A DNA stretch of 64,000 nucleotides from Lysobacter sp. (lineage in GTDB: Bacteria; Pseudomonadota; Gammaproteobacteria; Xanthomonadales; Xanthomonadaceae): contig JABFRN010000001.1 in NCBI GenBank assembly GCA_013141175.1, positions 558,001 to 622,000 on the forward strand, read 5' to 3'. Below the pieces are notes generated by a model. The model made no database searches. It had not been told where the DNA came from and was given only the letters and a program-made list of their open reading frames with translations. Below, in pieces: positions 18,199 through 27,131 of the stretch. The translations under genes were made by a program, and so were the position numbers. Within the stretch, counting starts at the first letter, position 1. The number at the start of each line of letters is the position of its first letter.

Positions 18199-19569
18199 AT
18201 GACTCGCCGCCCCCTCGCTCTCGCCCTCGCTGTGATCCTGTTGCCGTTCGGCGCCCAGGCCGAAGACCTTGTGCAGTCCTACGAGCTCGCACGCACCAGC
18301 GATCCCCAACTCGCCGCCGCGGAATCCAGCCGTCTCGTTTCGCGCGAGGGCGCGGTGCAAGGCCGCGCGGCGATGCTGCCGCAGATCAATGGCGACGCGT
18401 CCTACAATCGTTCGCGCAGCGACAGCGAATCCTCGTCCCCCAGCGCCGATACCAGCAACGACACCACCACCCGCGACCTCGGCCTGCGCCTGAATCAGAT
18501 GGTGTACGACCACAGCGTCGTGAACCGCGCGCGCAGCCAGAACGCCCTGTCGCAGGCGGGCGACCTGCAGCTCGAAGCGGCAGGCGACTCCCTGATCACC
18601 CGCACCTCGGCCGCCTACTTCAACGTTCTGGTCGCGATGGAAACACTGGCGGCGGCGGAAGCGCAGGAAACGGCGCTGAAGAAGCAGTTCGATTTCGCGG
18701 ACAAGCGGCTCGAAGTCGGCCTGGCGCCGATCACCGACGTCCATGAGGCCCGCGCCCAGTACGACCGTGCCCGCGCCAACACCATCGTGACCAGCAATGC
18801 GCTGGAGGATGCCTATCGCGCGCTGGAGGAAATCACCGGCAGCGACCTGCGCCTGCTCAAGGCCCTGCCCCAGGACTTCCAGCCGCAGTTGCCTTCGGCG
18901 CTGGATGGCGAAGGCTGGGTGGCGGCGGCACTCGAAAACAATCCCAGCCTGAAGGCCCAGGAATACCGGGTGAAGTCGGCGGAGGCCAGCGTGGAAAGCG
19001 CGCGCGGCGGTCACTACCCGACGCTTTACTTCGGAGCCAATTACGGCCGGAATCGCACCGACGGCGACTCCACCAACAACATCCTCAACCTCAGCTCGGA
19101 CTTCGAGAACCAGAGCAACTCGCGCAGCCTCGGGCTGACCCTGTCGGTACCGATCTTCGCTGGCGGCGCGACCCAGTCCCAAGTGCGCCAGGCACTCGCC
19201 CAGCGCGACATCACGAACGATGAACTCGAACAGCAGAAACGTGCGCTGGTGCGCAGTACGCGCAATGCCTACCGTACGCTGGTCGCAGGCGTCAGCGAAG
19301 TCGAAGCGCGCAAGGCTGCGGTGTTTTCGGCGCGCAGCGCCTACGACGCCTCGCAGGTCGGCCTCGAGGTCGGCACCCGCACGGTGCTGGATGTGCTGAA
19401 CAATCAACAGACGCTGTTCAACGCCGAGCAGGAGTACGCCCTCTCCCGCTACAACTTCCTGCAGAACCGCCTGCTGTTGGAGCAGGCGGCCGGCACACTG
19501 GACATCGACGATCTGCAGGATGTGAACCGCCTGCTCACCGTGGATGCCACGCTGAAAACGGCCCCCTGA
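18199..19569 (+). CDS. tolC: TolC-family outer membrane efflux protein
   Basis: 456 residues with a cleavable signal peptide (ALALAVILLPFGAQAEDL, cut after AQA near residue 18). Two repeats of the outer membrane efflux protein family are visible: a LVQSYELARTSDPQLAAAE start and the LTLSVPIFAGGATQSQVRQA motif near residue 320, with long alpha-helical stretches between. Start ATG 18199 was chosen for the AAGGA site five bases upstream; TTG 18175 and ATG 18193 are possible but unlikely. It is the probable outer-membrane channel for RND and ABC exporters, including the pump at 12-16 kb. Confidence 0.94.
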   Translation: MTRRPLALALAVILLPFGAQAEDLVQSYELARTSDPQLAAAESSRLVSREGAVQGRAAMLPQINGDASYNRSRSDSESSSPSADTSNDTTTRDLGLRLNQMVYDHSVVNRARSQNALSQAGDLQLEAAGDSLITRTSAAYFNVLVAMETLAAAEAQETALKKQFDFADKRLEVGLAPITDVHEARAQYDRARANTIVTSNALEDAYRALEEITGSDLRLLKALPQDFQPQLPSALDGEGWVAAALENNPSLKAQEYRVKSAEASVESARGGHYPTLYFGANYGRNRTDGDSTNNILNLSSDFENQSNSRSLGLTLSVPIFAGGATQSQVRQALAQRDITNDELEQQKRALVRSTRNAYRTLVAGVSEVEARKAAVFSARSAYDASQVGLEVGTRTVLDVLNNQQTLFNAEQEYALSRYNFLQNRLLLEQAAGTLDIDDLQDVNRLLTVDATLKTAP

Positions 19570-19607
19570 TCCGGCACAGCAGCCAGCAACAGGGTTCCAT
19601 GCCAAAG

Positions 19608-19638
19608 CCGCATCCTCACCGCTGCGGGTTTTTCTTTT
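19608..19638 (+). terminator. candidate tolC terminator
   Basis: Short stem CCGCA (19608-19612) / TGCGG (19623-19627) followed by GTTTTTCTTTT. Placed between the convergent tolC and waaA genes. The stem is only five pairs but the T-rich tract is strong. Confidence 0.55.
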
Positions 19639-19696
19639 CCGCGCCGACGCGCGATCGGCACGAGAGCGAGCGAAGGGCTCTTCAAACGGCAGGCAT

Positions 19697-21004
19697 TCAA
19701 GCGGCAGGAAGTTCGGATGCGATCAGATCCAATGTCTTGCGCAGCGCGCCCCTGCCCTCCTCGACCAGCATGCGACCCGCCGCGCTCATGCGCGCACGCT
19801 CGACCTCATCGTCGAGCAGCAGACCGATGTCCACCGCCACCTCCGCGGCGTCGGCACCGATCCTGAGCGCGCGCGCCTGGTCGAGCTGATCGGCGATATC
19901 CCTGAAATTGTGGAGATGCGGCCCGGTGACGACAGCGGTGCCGACGGCTGCGGGTTCGAGCAGATTGTGTCCGCCCACCGGCTGCAGACTACCGCCGACG
20001 AATGCGACATCCGCGCAGGCGTAGAAACTCATCAGTTCGCCGAGCGTGTCGATGATGAATACCGCATCGTCTCGATCGGGAAGCCGGGTGAGCCTGCGCG
20101 TCGCCACCTGCAGACCGGTATCGATCGCCAACTGCATCGCAGGCCGGAACCGCTCGGGATGTCGCGGCGCCCAGAGCATCAGCAGATCGGGCCAGCGTGC
20201 GCGCAAGTGACGGTCCATGGCCAACACCAGCGCCTCTTCGTCGGGATGCGTGCTGGCGGCGATCCACACCGGTCGACCGGCGATGCGCGCGCGGAATTCC
20301 CGCGCGAACGTGTCGATCGCAGGGTCGACCCGGGTGTCGAATTTCAGATTGCCGCAGACGACGACCTGATCTTCGCGCGCACCAAGGCTCAGGAATCGCG
20401 CCGCGTCGGCATCCGACTGCGCGGCGACCGCGCGCATCGTGCGCAGGGCGCGCCCGACCAGCGGACGCAGGGCGCGATAGCCGCGCAGCGAGCGCTCGGA
20501 CAATCGTGCATTGACCAGATACGCCGGCACACCGTGATCGCGACAGGCGAACAGCAGATTCGGCCACAGCTCGGTTTCGACGATCAGCGCGACCCCGGGA
20601 CGGAAATGACGCAGGAACCGCGCGACCGCGCCGGTCAGATCGTACGGCAGATAGACGTGCGTCACCCGATCGCCCCACAGCGCGGCGACGCGCTCGGAGC
20701 CGGTCGGCGTGATGGTGGTGATCAGGACCCGCCGCTGCGGATGATCGCGCAGCAATGCATTGACCAGCGGCGCGGCGGCGTTCACCTCGCCGACCGAAAC
20801 CGCGTGGACCCAGAGGTGTTCGTCGCCCGGGGGCTTGTCGCGATAGCGCGCGTAGCGCTCGTCCCAGCGCAGCAGGTAGGCGCGCTGGCGGAATCCGCGC
20901 CAGATCAGGTGATAGACGGTGATGGGCAGCAGCAAGTACAACGCCGCCGAATACAGGCCGCGCAGGGTGTGCTCGATCACGCGTTCGAAGCTGTCGGCCC
21001 GCAT
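19697..21004 (-). CDS. waaA: 3-deoxy-D-manno-octulosonic acid (Kdo) transferase
   Basis: Inner-membrane-associated glycosyltransferase that adds Kdo to lipid A precursor. 435 residues. N-terminal hydrophobic segment GLYSAALYLLLPITVYHLIW; the family's catalytic Glu region WVHAVSVGEV (about residues 62-71); VALIVETELWPNLL; and the C-terminal nucleotide-sugar region GGSLQPVGGHNLLEPAA. The start at 21004 gives the usual length; a long in-frame extension into the opposite-strand gene is rejected. Divergent from an LpxL-like acyltransferase, 76 bases apart. Confidence 0.95.
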   Translation of the reverse strand: MRADSFERVIEHTLRGLYSAALYLLLPITVYHLIWRGFRQRAYLLRWDERYARYRDKPPGDEHLWVHAVSVGEVNAAAPLVNALLRDHPQRRVLITTITPTGSERVAALWGDRVTHVYLPYDLTGAVARFLRHFRPGVALIVETELWPNLLFACRDHGVPAYLVNARLSERSLRGYRALRPLVGRALRTMRAVAAQSDADAARFLSLGAREDQVVVCGNLKFDTRVDPAIDTFAREFRARIAGRPVWIAASTHPDEEALVLAMDRHLRARWPDLLMLWAPRHPERFRPAMQLAIDTGLQVATRRLTRLPDRDDAVFIIDTLGELMSFYACADVAFVGGSLQPVGGHNLLEPAAVGTAVVTGPHLHNFRDIADQLDQARALRIGADAAEVAVDIGLLLDDEVERARMSAAGRMLVEEGRGALRKTLDLIASELPAA

Positions 21005-21080
21005 GGCGACAGGATACCGGGTGAAGGCCGCCGCCAGCAGCGCACGGCCGGCGACGGGATGCGGCCCGTACAATGGCCGC

Positions 21081-21992
21081 ATGCCGTTCGCCTTCGACGC
21101 CCCGCCGCCGCGATCGCCCCGACACTGGCCGAGCTGGCTCGGCATCGGCGTATTGGCGCTGCTCGCGCGTTTGCCATGGGGGCTGCAGCGGGTGCTCGGC
21201 CGCGCATTCGGTGCCGTGCTGCAACGGGCCTTGGGCAAGCGCCGCCGCATCGCCAAGCGCAACATCGCGCTTTGTTTTCCGGAGCTCGATGAGCACGCAC
21301 GCGCCGACCTGTTGCGTCGACATTTCGCAGCACTGGGCATCGCCATCTTCGAGTTCGGTCGCGCGTGGTGGGGCTCGGTCGCACCGCAGCGCTGCGGGCT
21401 GATCATCGAAGGCATCGAACACCTCGAAGCGGCGCAGGCGAACGGTCGCGGCGTGATCGTGGTCTCCGGCCACTTCACCACGCTTGAGATCTGCGCGCGG
21501 CTTGCCTGCGATGCCGCACCGCTGGCGGGCATGTATCGGCCATATCCGCAGCCGGCGATGGAATGGGCGGTCCTGCGCGGACGTTCGCGCTACGCGGCCG
21601 GCATGTTCGCCAAGGACGATGTCCGCGGCGTGGCGAGGCACCTCAAGCGCGGCGGCCTGCTCTGGTACGCGCCGGACCAGGATCCGAGCAAGGGCGACAG
21701 CGTGTTCGTCCCGTTCTTCGGTCAGCCGGCGAAAAGCCTCAAGTCCACCCATCAGCTCGCGCGGCTCTCCGGCGCCGCAGTGGTGATGTTCCAGCATTAC
21801 CGCCGCGACGATGGCGGTTACACCCTGCGCTTCTGGCCAGCGTTCGAGCAGTTCCCCTCGGACGATGCGGATGCCGACACCGCGCGCGTGATCGCCGCGA
21901 TCGAAACCATGGCGCGCGATGCGCCCGAGCAATACTTGTGGATCCACCGGCGCTTCAAACGGCGGCCGGATGGGGTGTCGGTCTACGACTGA
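21081..21992 (+). CDS. lipid A biosynthesis acyltransferase (LpxL/HtrB type)
   Basis: 303 residues. Inner-membrane late acyltransferase that adds a secondary acyl chain to Kdo2-lipid IVA. One N-terminal hydrophobic segment (WLGIGVLALLARLPWGL), then the acyltransferase box SGHFTTLEI (His plus Glu, the HX4E pattern) near residues 130-138, RYAAG..AKDDVRG and WYAPDQDPSKGDSVFVPFFG. Which secondary acyl position it serves is not resolvable here. The 3' end overlaps the convergent O-antigen ligase gene by 10 bases. Confidence 0.93.
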   Translation: MPFAFDAPPPRSPRHWPSWLGIGVLALLARLPWGLQRVLGRAFGAVLQRALGKRRRIAKRNIALCFPELDEHARADLLRRHFAALGIAIFEFGRAWWGSVAPQRCGLIIEGIEHLEAAQANGRGVIVVSGHFTTLEICARLACDAAPLAGMYRPYPQPAMEWAVLRGRSRYAAGMFAKDDVRGVARHLKRGGLLWYAPDQDPSKGDSVFVPFFGQPAKSLKSTHQLARLSGAAVVMFQHYRRDDGGYTLRFWPAFEQFPSDDADADTARVIAAIETMARDAPEQYLWIHRRFKRRPDGVSVYD

Positions 21993-23311
21993 GGCGCCGG
22001 CGCGGCCGTCTCGCGGCCCAACAGGCTGCCTGCGTACAGCGCCGCCAGCAGCAGCGTTACACCGCCCCAGAACGTGGAATAGAACGCGAGGTGGGTGTTG
22101 AACGGGAAGACCGTCACCGCCAGCGCCAGCATCGCCGGATATGCGGCGTCGCGCGCTGCGGGCTCGGCGTAACGCCAGGCGCGGCGTGCCATCGCTGCTG
22201 CCGAGAGCCACAGCAGCAGGCCGATGGCGCCGGTTTCGCTGAGGATTTCCAGCACGAGTTGATGCGCGTGGAAGGCCGGGCCCATGCCCCATTCGGCGAT
22301 CGCGCCGTGTTCGGGATCGCAGGCCGGAAAGGCCTCACGGAACCCGCGCGGACCGACACCGTTCAAGGGATGCTGTCTGGTCATGCACCACGCCGCGCGC
22401 CAGATCCGGCTGCGGCCCGACAGCGCACTGTCGACACCGGCTTCGTCGGCGGTCAGTGCGTCGAGCGTCCGGTCGATGCGCTCATGCACCTGCGGCGACA
22501 GCAGGCCCAACGCGAGCAACAAGACACCGCCGAGCACGAATACCATCGCCAGCCGCCGCCAGCCGAGCAGACGCCAGCCCGAAAGCAGCAGCACGAGACC
22601 GAACGTGATCCAGGACGCGCGCGAACCTGCGAGCACGATCACGCTGCCGACCAGGATGGCTGCCAGCAGCCAGCCCCACTGGCCGAACCTGCGGCCGGCG
22701 GCGTGCAGCGCGAACGGCGACAAGCTGGCGAAGATCACGCCGAGTTTGAGATTGCATGGCCCGAACGCACCGCTGAGGCGATCCAGCAGCGCGTAATCGT
22801 TGGCGGTGCAGAAGCGATGGCCGCTGACCGCGAGCTTCGCCGCATCCAGGCCGAAGAACAGCGCGCTGGTGCCGCTCACCGCCTGCGCCAGCGCATCGAG
22901 CGTCCAGACACCGAGGATGACGGCAAGACCGCCGAAGGTGATCCGGCGTCCGCGCGTATCGGCGACTGCGGACGCAGCGAGCCAGAGGAACGGGAGATAG
23001 CGCAGATCGGTCGCGACTTCGCCGAAAGCGATCCGACGATCGACGGCATCGAAACAAGCGAGGAGTTCAGGCAGCCAGTACGCGAAGAAGAGGACGCTGG
23101 TCAGCGCCCAGGCCTGGGCGCTGAGCAATGCGCCGCCGCCACGGAACCGCACGAACAACAACCGGCCGATCGCGACCAGCGAGCCCAGCGACAACAGGCC
23201 TTCGGCGATCCCCGGTATCGGCCACAGCGCCACGTAGGCGAGCACCCAGAACGGCGCCCATCGCCAGCCAGCGGGCGCAGGGACAGCGTCGGTGATTGCG
23301 GTGCGTGTCAT
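21983..23311 (-). CDS. O-antigen ligase family (Wzy_C) membrane protein
   Basis: 442 residues with about ten to twelve hydrophobic segments. The large periplasmic region carries the family features: SGRSRIWRAAWCMTRQHPLNG near residues 300-320 and GPRGFREAFP followed by GPAFHAHQLVLEILSETG, with the conserved His of the ligase/polymerase families. Either an O-antigen ligase (WaaL) or a polymerase; the LPS context and a single GT upstream favour a ligase-like role. Start ATG 23311 overlaps the upstream glycosyltransferase stop by 4 bases. Confidence 0.85.
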   Translation of the reverse strand: MTRTAITDAVPAPAGWRWAPFWVLAYVALWPIPGIAEGLLSLGSLVAIGRLLFVRFRGGGALLSAQAWALTSVLFFAYWLPELLACFDAVDRRIAFGEVATDLRYLPFLWLAASAVADTRGRRITFGGLAVILGVWTLDALAQAVSGTSALFFGLDAAKLAVSGHRFCTANDYALLDRLSGAFGPCNLKLGVIFASLSPFALHAAGRRFGQWGWLLAAILVGSVIVLAGSRASWITFGLVLLLSGWRLLGWRRLAMVFVLGGVLLLALGLLSPQVHERIDRTLDALTADEAGVDSALSGRSRIWRAAWCMTRQHPLNGVGPRGFREAFPACDPEHGAIAEWGMGPAFHAHQLVLEILSETGAIGLLLWLSAAAMARRAWRYAEPAARDAAYPAMLALAVTVFPFNTHLAFYSTFWGGVTLLLAALYAGSLLGRETAAPAPQS

Positions 23312-24441
23312 TCGGGGGCGAGTTCGCGATAAAGATCCAGGGTGGCGACCTGCATCGCATCCAGCGAGTAGCGCTGCAGCCGCAGGGGCATCGTAACGGG
23401 AACCGGTGCAGCCTGCGCAAGCAGGTCGCGCACGGCGCGATGCAGGGCATCGGCATCGAACGGCGCCACCGCACCGGCCGGCAACAACTCGCGGAGCAAT
23501 TCTCCGACACCGCCGTGCGCCCAACCCGCGACCGGGCGCCCGCAGGACAGCGCTTCGATCACGGTGCGCCCGAACGACTCCGGCTTGCGCGACACCTGCA
23601 GGACCAGATCGCTGGCCGCATAGGCCTCGGCGATCGCGGCGGTGGGCGGCGTGATCGCCAGTGCCTCCGCGAATCCACCGCGCGCAGCTTCGGCTTCGAG
23701 ATCGGCGATGTAGGTTTCGCGCCCGGGCTCGCGCGCACCGGGCATCCACAGCCGCGCGTCGAGGCCATCGCCGCGCAGCGCGGCGAGCAGCGCCAATGCA
23801 TCGGCATGACCCTTGAGCCGCGTACCGCGTCCCGGCAACAGCAGCAGCGGCCCGTCGCCGCCCAGCGATGGATGGATCGCCGCGATGCGCACGCGTGCGT
23901 TGCGATCCGGTGAGGGCGCACGCGGAAAGGTGGCCGGATCGATGCCGCGCGGAATGACCCTCAAGATGTCTGCGGCGGTTTCCGGATACTGCTCCAGTAT
24001 GTAATCGCGAACCGTGTCCGACACGCAGATCACCCGCTCGCCGCGCGCCATGATCGCGCTGTAGCGCGAAGGCGAATTCAAACCGTGCACCGTGGTGACG
24101 AAACGTGGACGGCGAGCGGACGGCATGCCGCGCAAGGCGAAACGGCCGACCCACGCCGGCAGGCGCGAACGCGCATGCACGATGTCGATGGCGCTTTCCG
24201 CGAACAGCGTACGCAGCCGGCGGACATGCAGGAAGGTCAACGGTGATTTGCGGCCGATATCGAGCGTGATGTGCTCGGCGCCGCTGGCTTCGAGCTGCGC
24301 GACCAGACGGCCACCCGCGGAGACGACGATGGCGCGATGCCCGGCGCGCACCAGCGCATCGGCGATTTCCAGCGTGGATCGCTCGACGCCGCCCGAATGC
24401 AGCGCCGGCAGCAATTGCACGACGGTGAGGCGGCGCTGCAC
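23308..24441 (-). CDS. glycosyltransferase family 4-like
   Basis: 377 residues from the GTG at 24441; a TTG at 24462 overlapping the previous stop is the alternative start. It shows the GT-B fold start VVQLLPALHSGGVERSTLEI, DIVHARSRLPAW, a central GRGTRLKGH phosphate-binding stretch and the C-terminal EX7E motif in SRKPESFGRTVIEALSCGRPV. It probably adds a sugar to the LPS core or a surface polysaccharide, working with the ligase-like gene it overlaps. Donor and acceptor are unknown. Confidence 0.88.
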   Translation of the reverse strand: MQRRLTVVQLLPALHSGGVERSTLEIADALVRAGHRAIVVSAGGRLVAQLEASGAEHITLDIGRKSPLTFLHVRRLRTLFAESAIDIVHARSRLPAWVGRFALRGMPSARRPRFVTTVHGLNSPSRYSAIMARGERVICVSDTVRDYILEQYPETAADILRVIPRGIDPATFPRAPSPDRNARVRIAAIHPSLGGDGPLLLLPGRGTRLKGHADALALLAALRGDGLDARLWMPGAREPGRETYIADLEAEAARGGFAEALAITPPTAAIAEAYAASDLVLQVSRKPESFGRTVIEALSCGRPVAGWAHGGVGELLRELLPAGAVAPFDADALHRAVRDLLAQAAPVPVTMPLRLQRYSLDAMQVATLDLYRELAPE

Positions 24442-24458
24442 GGCGCCGGCGTCCGCGA

Positions 24459-24653
24459 TCAATCGATCAGGACGTACTGCGCACCGCAGTACGGGCAGGT
24501 GGAGGTGCCACCTTCGGCTTCGATCGGGAGATACACACGCGGATGCGAATTCCACAGCGCCATCGACGGGCTCGGGCAGCTCAGCGGCAGATCGGTGCGA
24601 TGCACCTCGTAGCGTTGCTGGGCGTTGGCTTGGCTGGGCTGGGAAGCGGTCAT
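24459..24653 (-). CDS. zinc-finger domain protein (zf-CHCC type)
   Basis: 64 residues. The likely metal ligands are Cys26, His37, Cys53 and Cys56 (SCP ... SHP ... CPYC), the CHCC pattern of the small proteins related to the mitochondrial complex I subunit NDUFS6. The start at 24653 gives the family size; longer reading frames are less likely. It is next to the glycosyltransferase gene, but the family has no known link to LPS. Confidence 0.88.
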   Translation of the reverse strand: MTASQPSQANAQQRYEVHRTDLPLSCPSPSMALWNSHPRVYLPIEAEGGTSTCPYCGAQYVLID

Positions 24654-24703
24654 GGCGAGTCGTCCTGCGCGAAGGACACAGTTTACCAGCGCAAACCCGC
24701 CAG

Positions 24704-24735
24704 AAAACGCGCCCTCTCCTGTCGGGGAGGGCGCG
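24704..24735 (-). terminator. YceI gene terminator
   Basis: Twelve-pair stem CGCGCCCTCTCC (24708-24719) / GGGGAGGGCGCG (24724-24735), one G-U pair, four-base loop. On the minus strand it is followed by TTTTC. Ends the transcript of the gene at 24746-25327. Confidence 0.85.
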
Positions 24736-24745
24736 GGCAACGATC

Positions 24746-25327
24746 CTACTCGGCCGCTTTGGGCACGATCGCTTCGGTGGTGATCGACAGCTTCACCTGG
24801 TCGCTCACGTTCGGCGCGTAGAGGCCCAGACCGAAGTCGGTGCGCTTCACGGTGGTCGTGGCGCTGAAGCCGGCGGCGTCGCGCTTGGCCATCGGCTGCA
24901 CGCCGGTCTTGTTGATGGTCACGTCCAGCACCACCGGCCTGGTGATGCCCTTGATGGTCAGGTCACCGGTGACTTTCAGCTTGCCTTTGCCGGCGGCCTT
25001 CACCGACGTGCTCTTGAAGGTAACGGCCGGAAACTTCTCGGCATCGAAGAAATCGGCGCTGCGCAGATGCGCGTCGAAATCCGGCACGTGCGAATCCAGA
25101 CCCGACAGCGGGATCGTGACTTCGACCTTCGAGGCGCCGACATTCGCCGGGTCGTAGGTGATGCTGCCGTCGACCTTGCCGAAATGCGCGATCGGATTGG
25201 AGAAGCCGAAGTGGCTCCAGCTCGCGACCACATCGGTGTGGTTGGCGTCGATCTTGTAGGTCAGCGGCGCGGCGAAGGCGACGGTGGAAGCCAGCGCGAG
25301 GGCGGCGGCGAGCAGCGGACGTTTCAT
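24746..25327 (-). CDS. YceI-family periplasmic lipid-binding protein
   Basis: 193 residues with signal peptide (LLAAALALASTVAFAAPL, cut near residue 19). The YceI lipocalin-like pattern is clear: YKIDANHTDVVASWSHFGFSN, GSITYDPAN, HLRSADFFDAEKFP and a C-terminal DFGLGLYAPNVSDQVKL. The family binds isoprenoids; the native ligand here is unknown. Preceded by a nitroreductase on the same strand, 84 bases away. Confidence 0.94.
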   Translation of the reverse strand: MKRPLLAAALALASTVAFAAPLTYKIDANHTDVVASWSHFGFSNPIAHFGKVDGSITYDPANVGASKVEVTIPLSGLDSHVPDFDAHLRSADFFDAEKFPAVTFKSTSVKAAGKGKLKVTGDLTIKGITRPVVLDVTINKTGVQPMAKRDAAGFSATTTVKRTDFGLGLYAPNVSDQVKLSITTEAIVPKAAE

Positions 25328-25411
25328 CGGAATACTCCTGGTTGCGATGGGGGCGTGGACACGCGTAAGAGGCGATGACAGCAGGTAAGGGTGCGCGGCG
25401 GCGCAGGGGAA

Positions 25412-26002
25412 TCACTCGATGCGGCAGGCTTCCTCGAAGCCCAGCCGCGGCGAGCGCGGGAAAATCGAGGCGCGATCGCCCTGGCCGAGATTGACCAGGA
25501 AATTCGAGCGGATCGCGGTGCCAGCGAAAAACGCTTCGTCGAGCTTCGCGTTGTCGAAGCCCGACATCGGGCCGGTATCCAGGCCCAGCGAGCGTGCGGC
25601 GAGGATCAGATACGCCCCCTGCAGGCTGCCGTTGCGCAGCGCAACCGTTTCCAGCGCGGCTTCGGACTTGCCGGCGAACCACGCGCGCGCATCGACATGC
25701 GGAAACAGCACCGGCAGCTTGTCGTAGAAGGCCATGTCGTAGCCGACGATCACCGTGACCGGCGCCGCCAGCGTCTTTTCGCGGTTGCCGGCATCCAGCG
25801 CGGGCGCCAGCCGGGCCTTGGCTTCCGGCGAACGCACGAAGATGAAGCGCGCAGGACAGGCGTTCGCGGCGGTCGGGCCCCACTTCAGCAGGTCGTAGAG
25901 GCGATGCAGGGTGGCGTCATTGATCTGCCCGGAGAACGCGTTGTAGGTGCGGGCAGTACGGAACATTTGGTCGAGCGCGGTATCGGTCAGCGGTGAAGAC
26001 AT
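25412..26002 (-). CDS. nitroreductase family protein, RutE/HadB-like
   Basis: 196 residues. It resembles the malonic semialdehyde reductase RutE subgroup of FMN nitroreductases: an [22 protein letters not shown] region near residues 35-56, [11 protein letters not shown], and [19 protein letters not shown] near residue 145. RutE acts in pyrimidine catabolism, but no rut genes are near, so the substrate is open. Cytoplasmic, FMN-dependent by family. Confidence 0.88.
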   Translation of the reverse strand: MSSPLTDTALDQMFRTARTYNAFSGQINDATLHRLYDLLKWGPTAANACPARFIFVRSPEAKARLAPALDAGNREKTLAAPVTVIVGYDMAFYDKLPVLFPHVDARAWFAGKSEAALETVALRNGSLQGAYLILAARSLGLDTGPMSGFDNAKLDEAFFAGTAIRSNFLVNLGQGDRASIFPRSPRLGFEEACRIE

Positions 26003-26111
26003 CGGTCTGGTGATCCCAAGCGTGTGAAGATGGTCGCGAGGCGGCAGTGTAGAGTCCGCTCGGCTTTACGGCAGCTGCGTCACGGAAACGATTCGAGTCA
26101 AATTCGGAACA

Positions 26112-27077
26112 ATGCGAGAGAATAACGTCAATTCAATCCAAATTTGCGCGATAAGCGACGGCCGGGCCGGCAACGCCCGCCAGGCCGAGGCGGTGGGCGG
26201 CGCGCTCGCCGATGACGTCACCGCATTCACGCTGGAACCGCGCGCGCCATGGCGCTGGACCGCACCACGACGTTGGCCCGGAGCCGAACGCGCGTATGGC
26301 CACGCATTCGCCGCACTGCTCGATGCGCCGCCTGCGGTCGCCATCGGCTGCGGCAGGCAGGCGGCATTGGCCACCCGGCTGCTGCGCGGGCGCGGTGCGA
26401 AAGCCGTGCAGATCCTCGACCCGCGGCTCGATCCGACGCACTGGGACTTCATCGTCGTTCCGGAACACGATCCACTGCGCGGGCCGAACGTCATCACCAC
26501 GCTCGGCAGCCTGCATCCGATCGACGACGCCTGGCTGGCGCGCGCGCGCAGCGAATTCGCCGCCTTCGCCGAATTGCCCCGACCGATCAATGCGATCCTG
26601 CTGGGTGGAAGCTCGCGACATGCGCGCTTCGACCGCATGGCCTTCGAAGTGCTGGCATCGAAACTGGAAGCGGTGCTCGCGCGAGAAGGCGGCAGCGTGC
26701 TGCTGACCGCCTCGCGACGCACACCGAAAGAATTGCGCGACGTGCTGCAGCATCGCTACGACGATACGCCCGGCGTGGCCTGGCGCAACAGCGAAGACGG
26801 ACCGAACCCCTATGCCGGTCTGCTGGCGTGGGCCGACCGCATCGTCTGTTCGCCGGACTCGGTCAACATGATCACCGAAGCCTGCGCCACACGCGTGCCG
26901 GTATTCGTATTCGATCCCGGCCGTGTGCGTGGCCGTCCACGCGCGTTCCTCGACACGCTGCTCGATCGTGGCCGCATTCGCGCGATGGACGCGCGACTCG
27001 ATGCGTTCGATGTCGAACCCCTGCGCGAAACCGCACGCGTCGCCTCGATCCTCCGGGAATGCCTGGGTCGAGCCTGA
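26112..27077 (+). CDS. ELM1-like (mitochondrial fission ELM1 family) protein
   Basis: 321 residues. ISDGRAGNARQAEAVGGAL near the start, PAVAIGCGRQAALATRLLRG, LDPTHWDFIVVPEHDPLRGPNV, GGSSRHARF, and a C-terminal ADRIVCSPDSVNMITEAC segment with a GT-B-like nucleotide-sugar pattern. This matches the bacterial ELM1/DUF1022 family, thought to be glycosyltransferase-like; biochemical function is not established. The first ATG was used; no close neighbour suggests a pathway, though LPS genes lie upstream. Confidence 0.85.
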   Translation: MRENNVNSIQICAISDGRAGNARQAEAVGGALADDVTAFTLEPRAPWRWTAPRRWPGAERAYGHAFAALLDAPPAVAIGCGRQAALATRLLRGRGAKAVQILDPRLDPTHWDFIVVPEHDPLRGPNVITTLGSLHPIDDAWLARARSEFAAFAELPRPINAILLGGSSRHARFDRMAFEVLASKLEAVLAREGGSVLLTASRRTPKELRDVLQHRYDDTPGVAWRNSEDGPNPYAGLLAWADRIVCSPDSVNMITEACATRVPVFVFDPGRVRGRPRAFLDTLLDRGRIRAMDARLDAFDVEPLRETARVASILRECLGRA

Positions 27078-27131
27078 ATCGCGTCCGGGCGATGCATGCG
27101 CGAGACACACGCATGCAAACCACCACGCCGG

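Noticed and set aside
21004..21532. N-terminal extension of waaA to 611 residues
   Set aside because: The extension overlaps the opposite-strand acyltransferase gene and is unlike the family; start 21004 gives the usual length.
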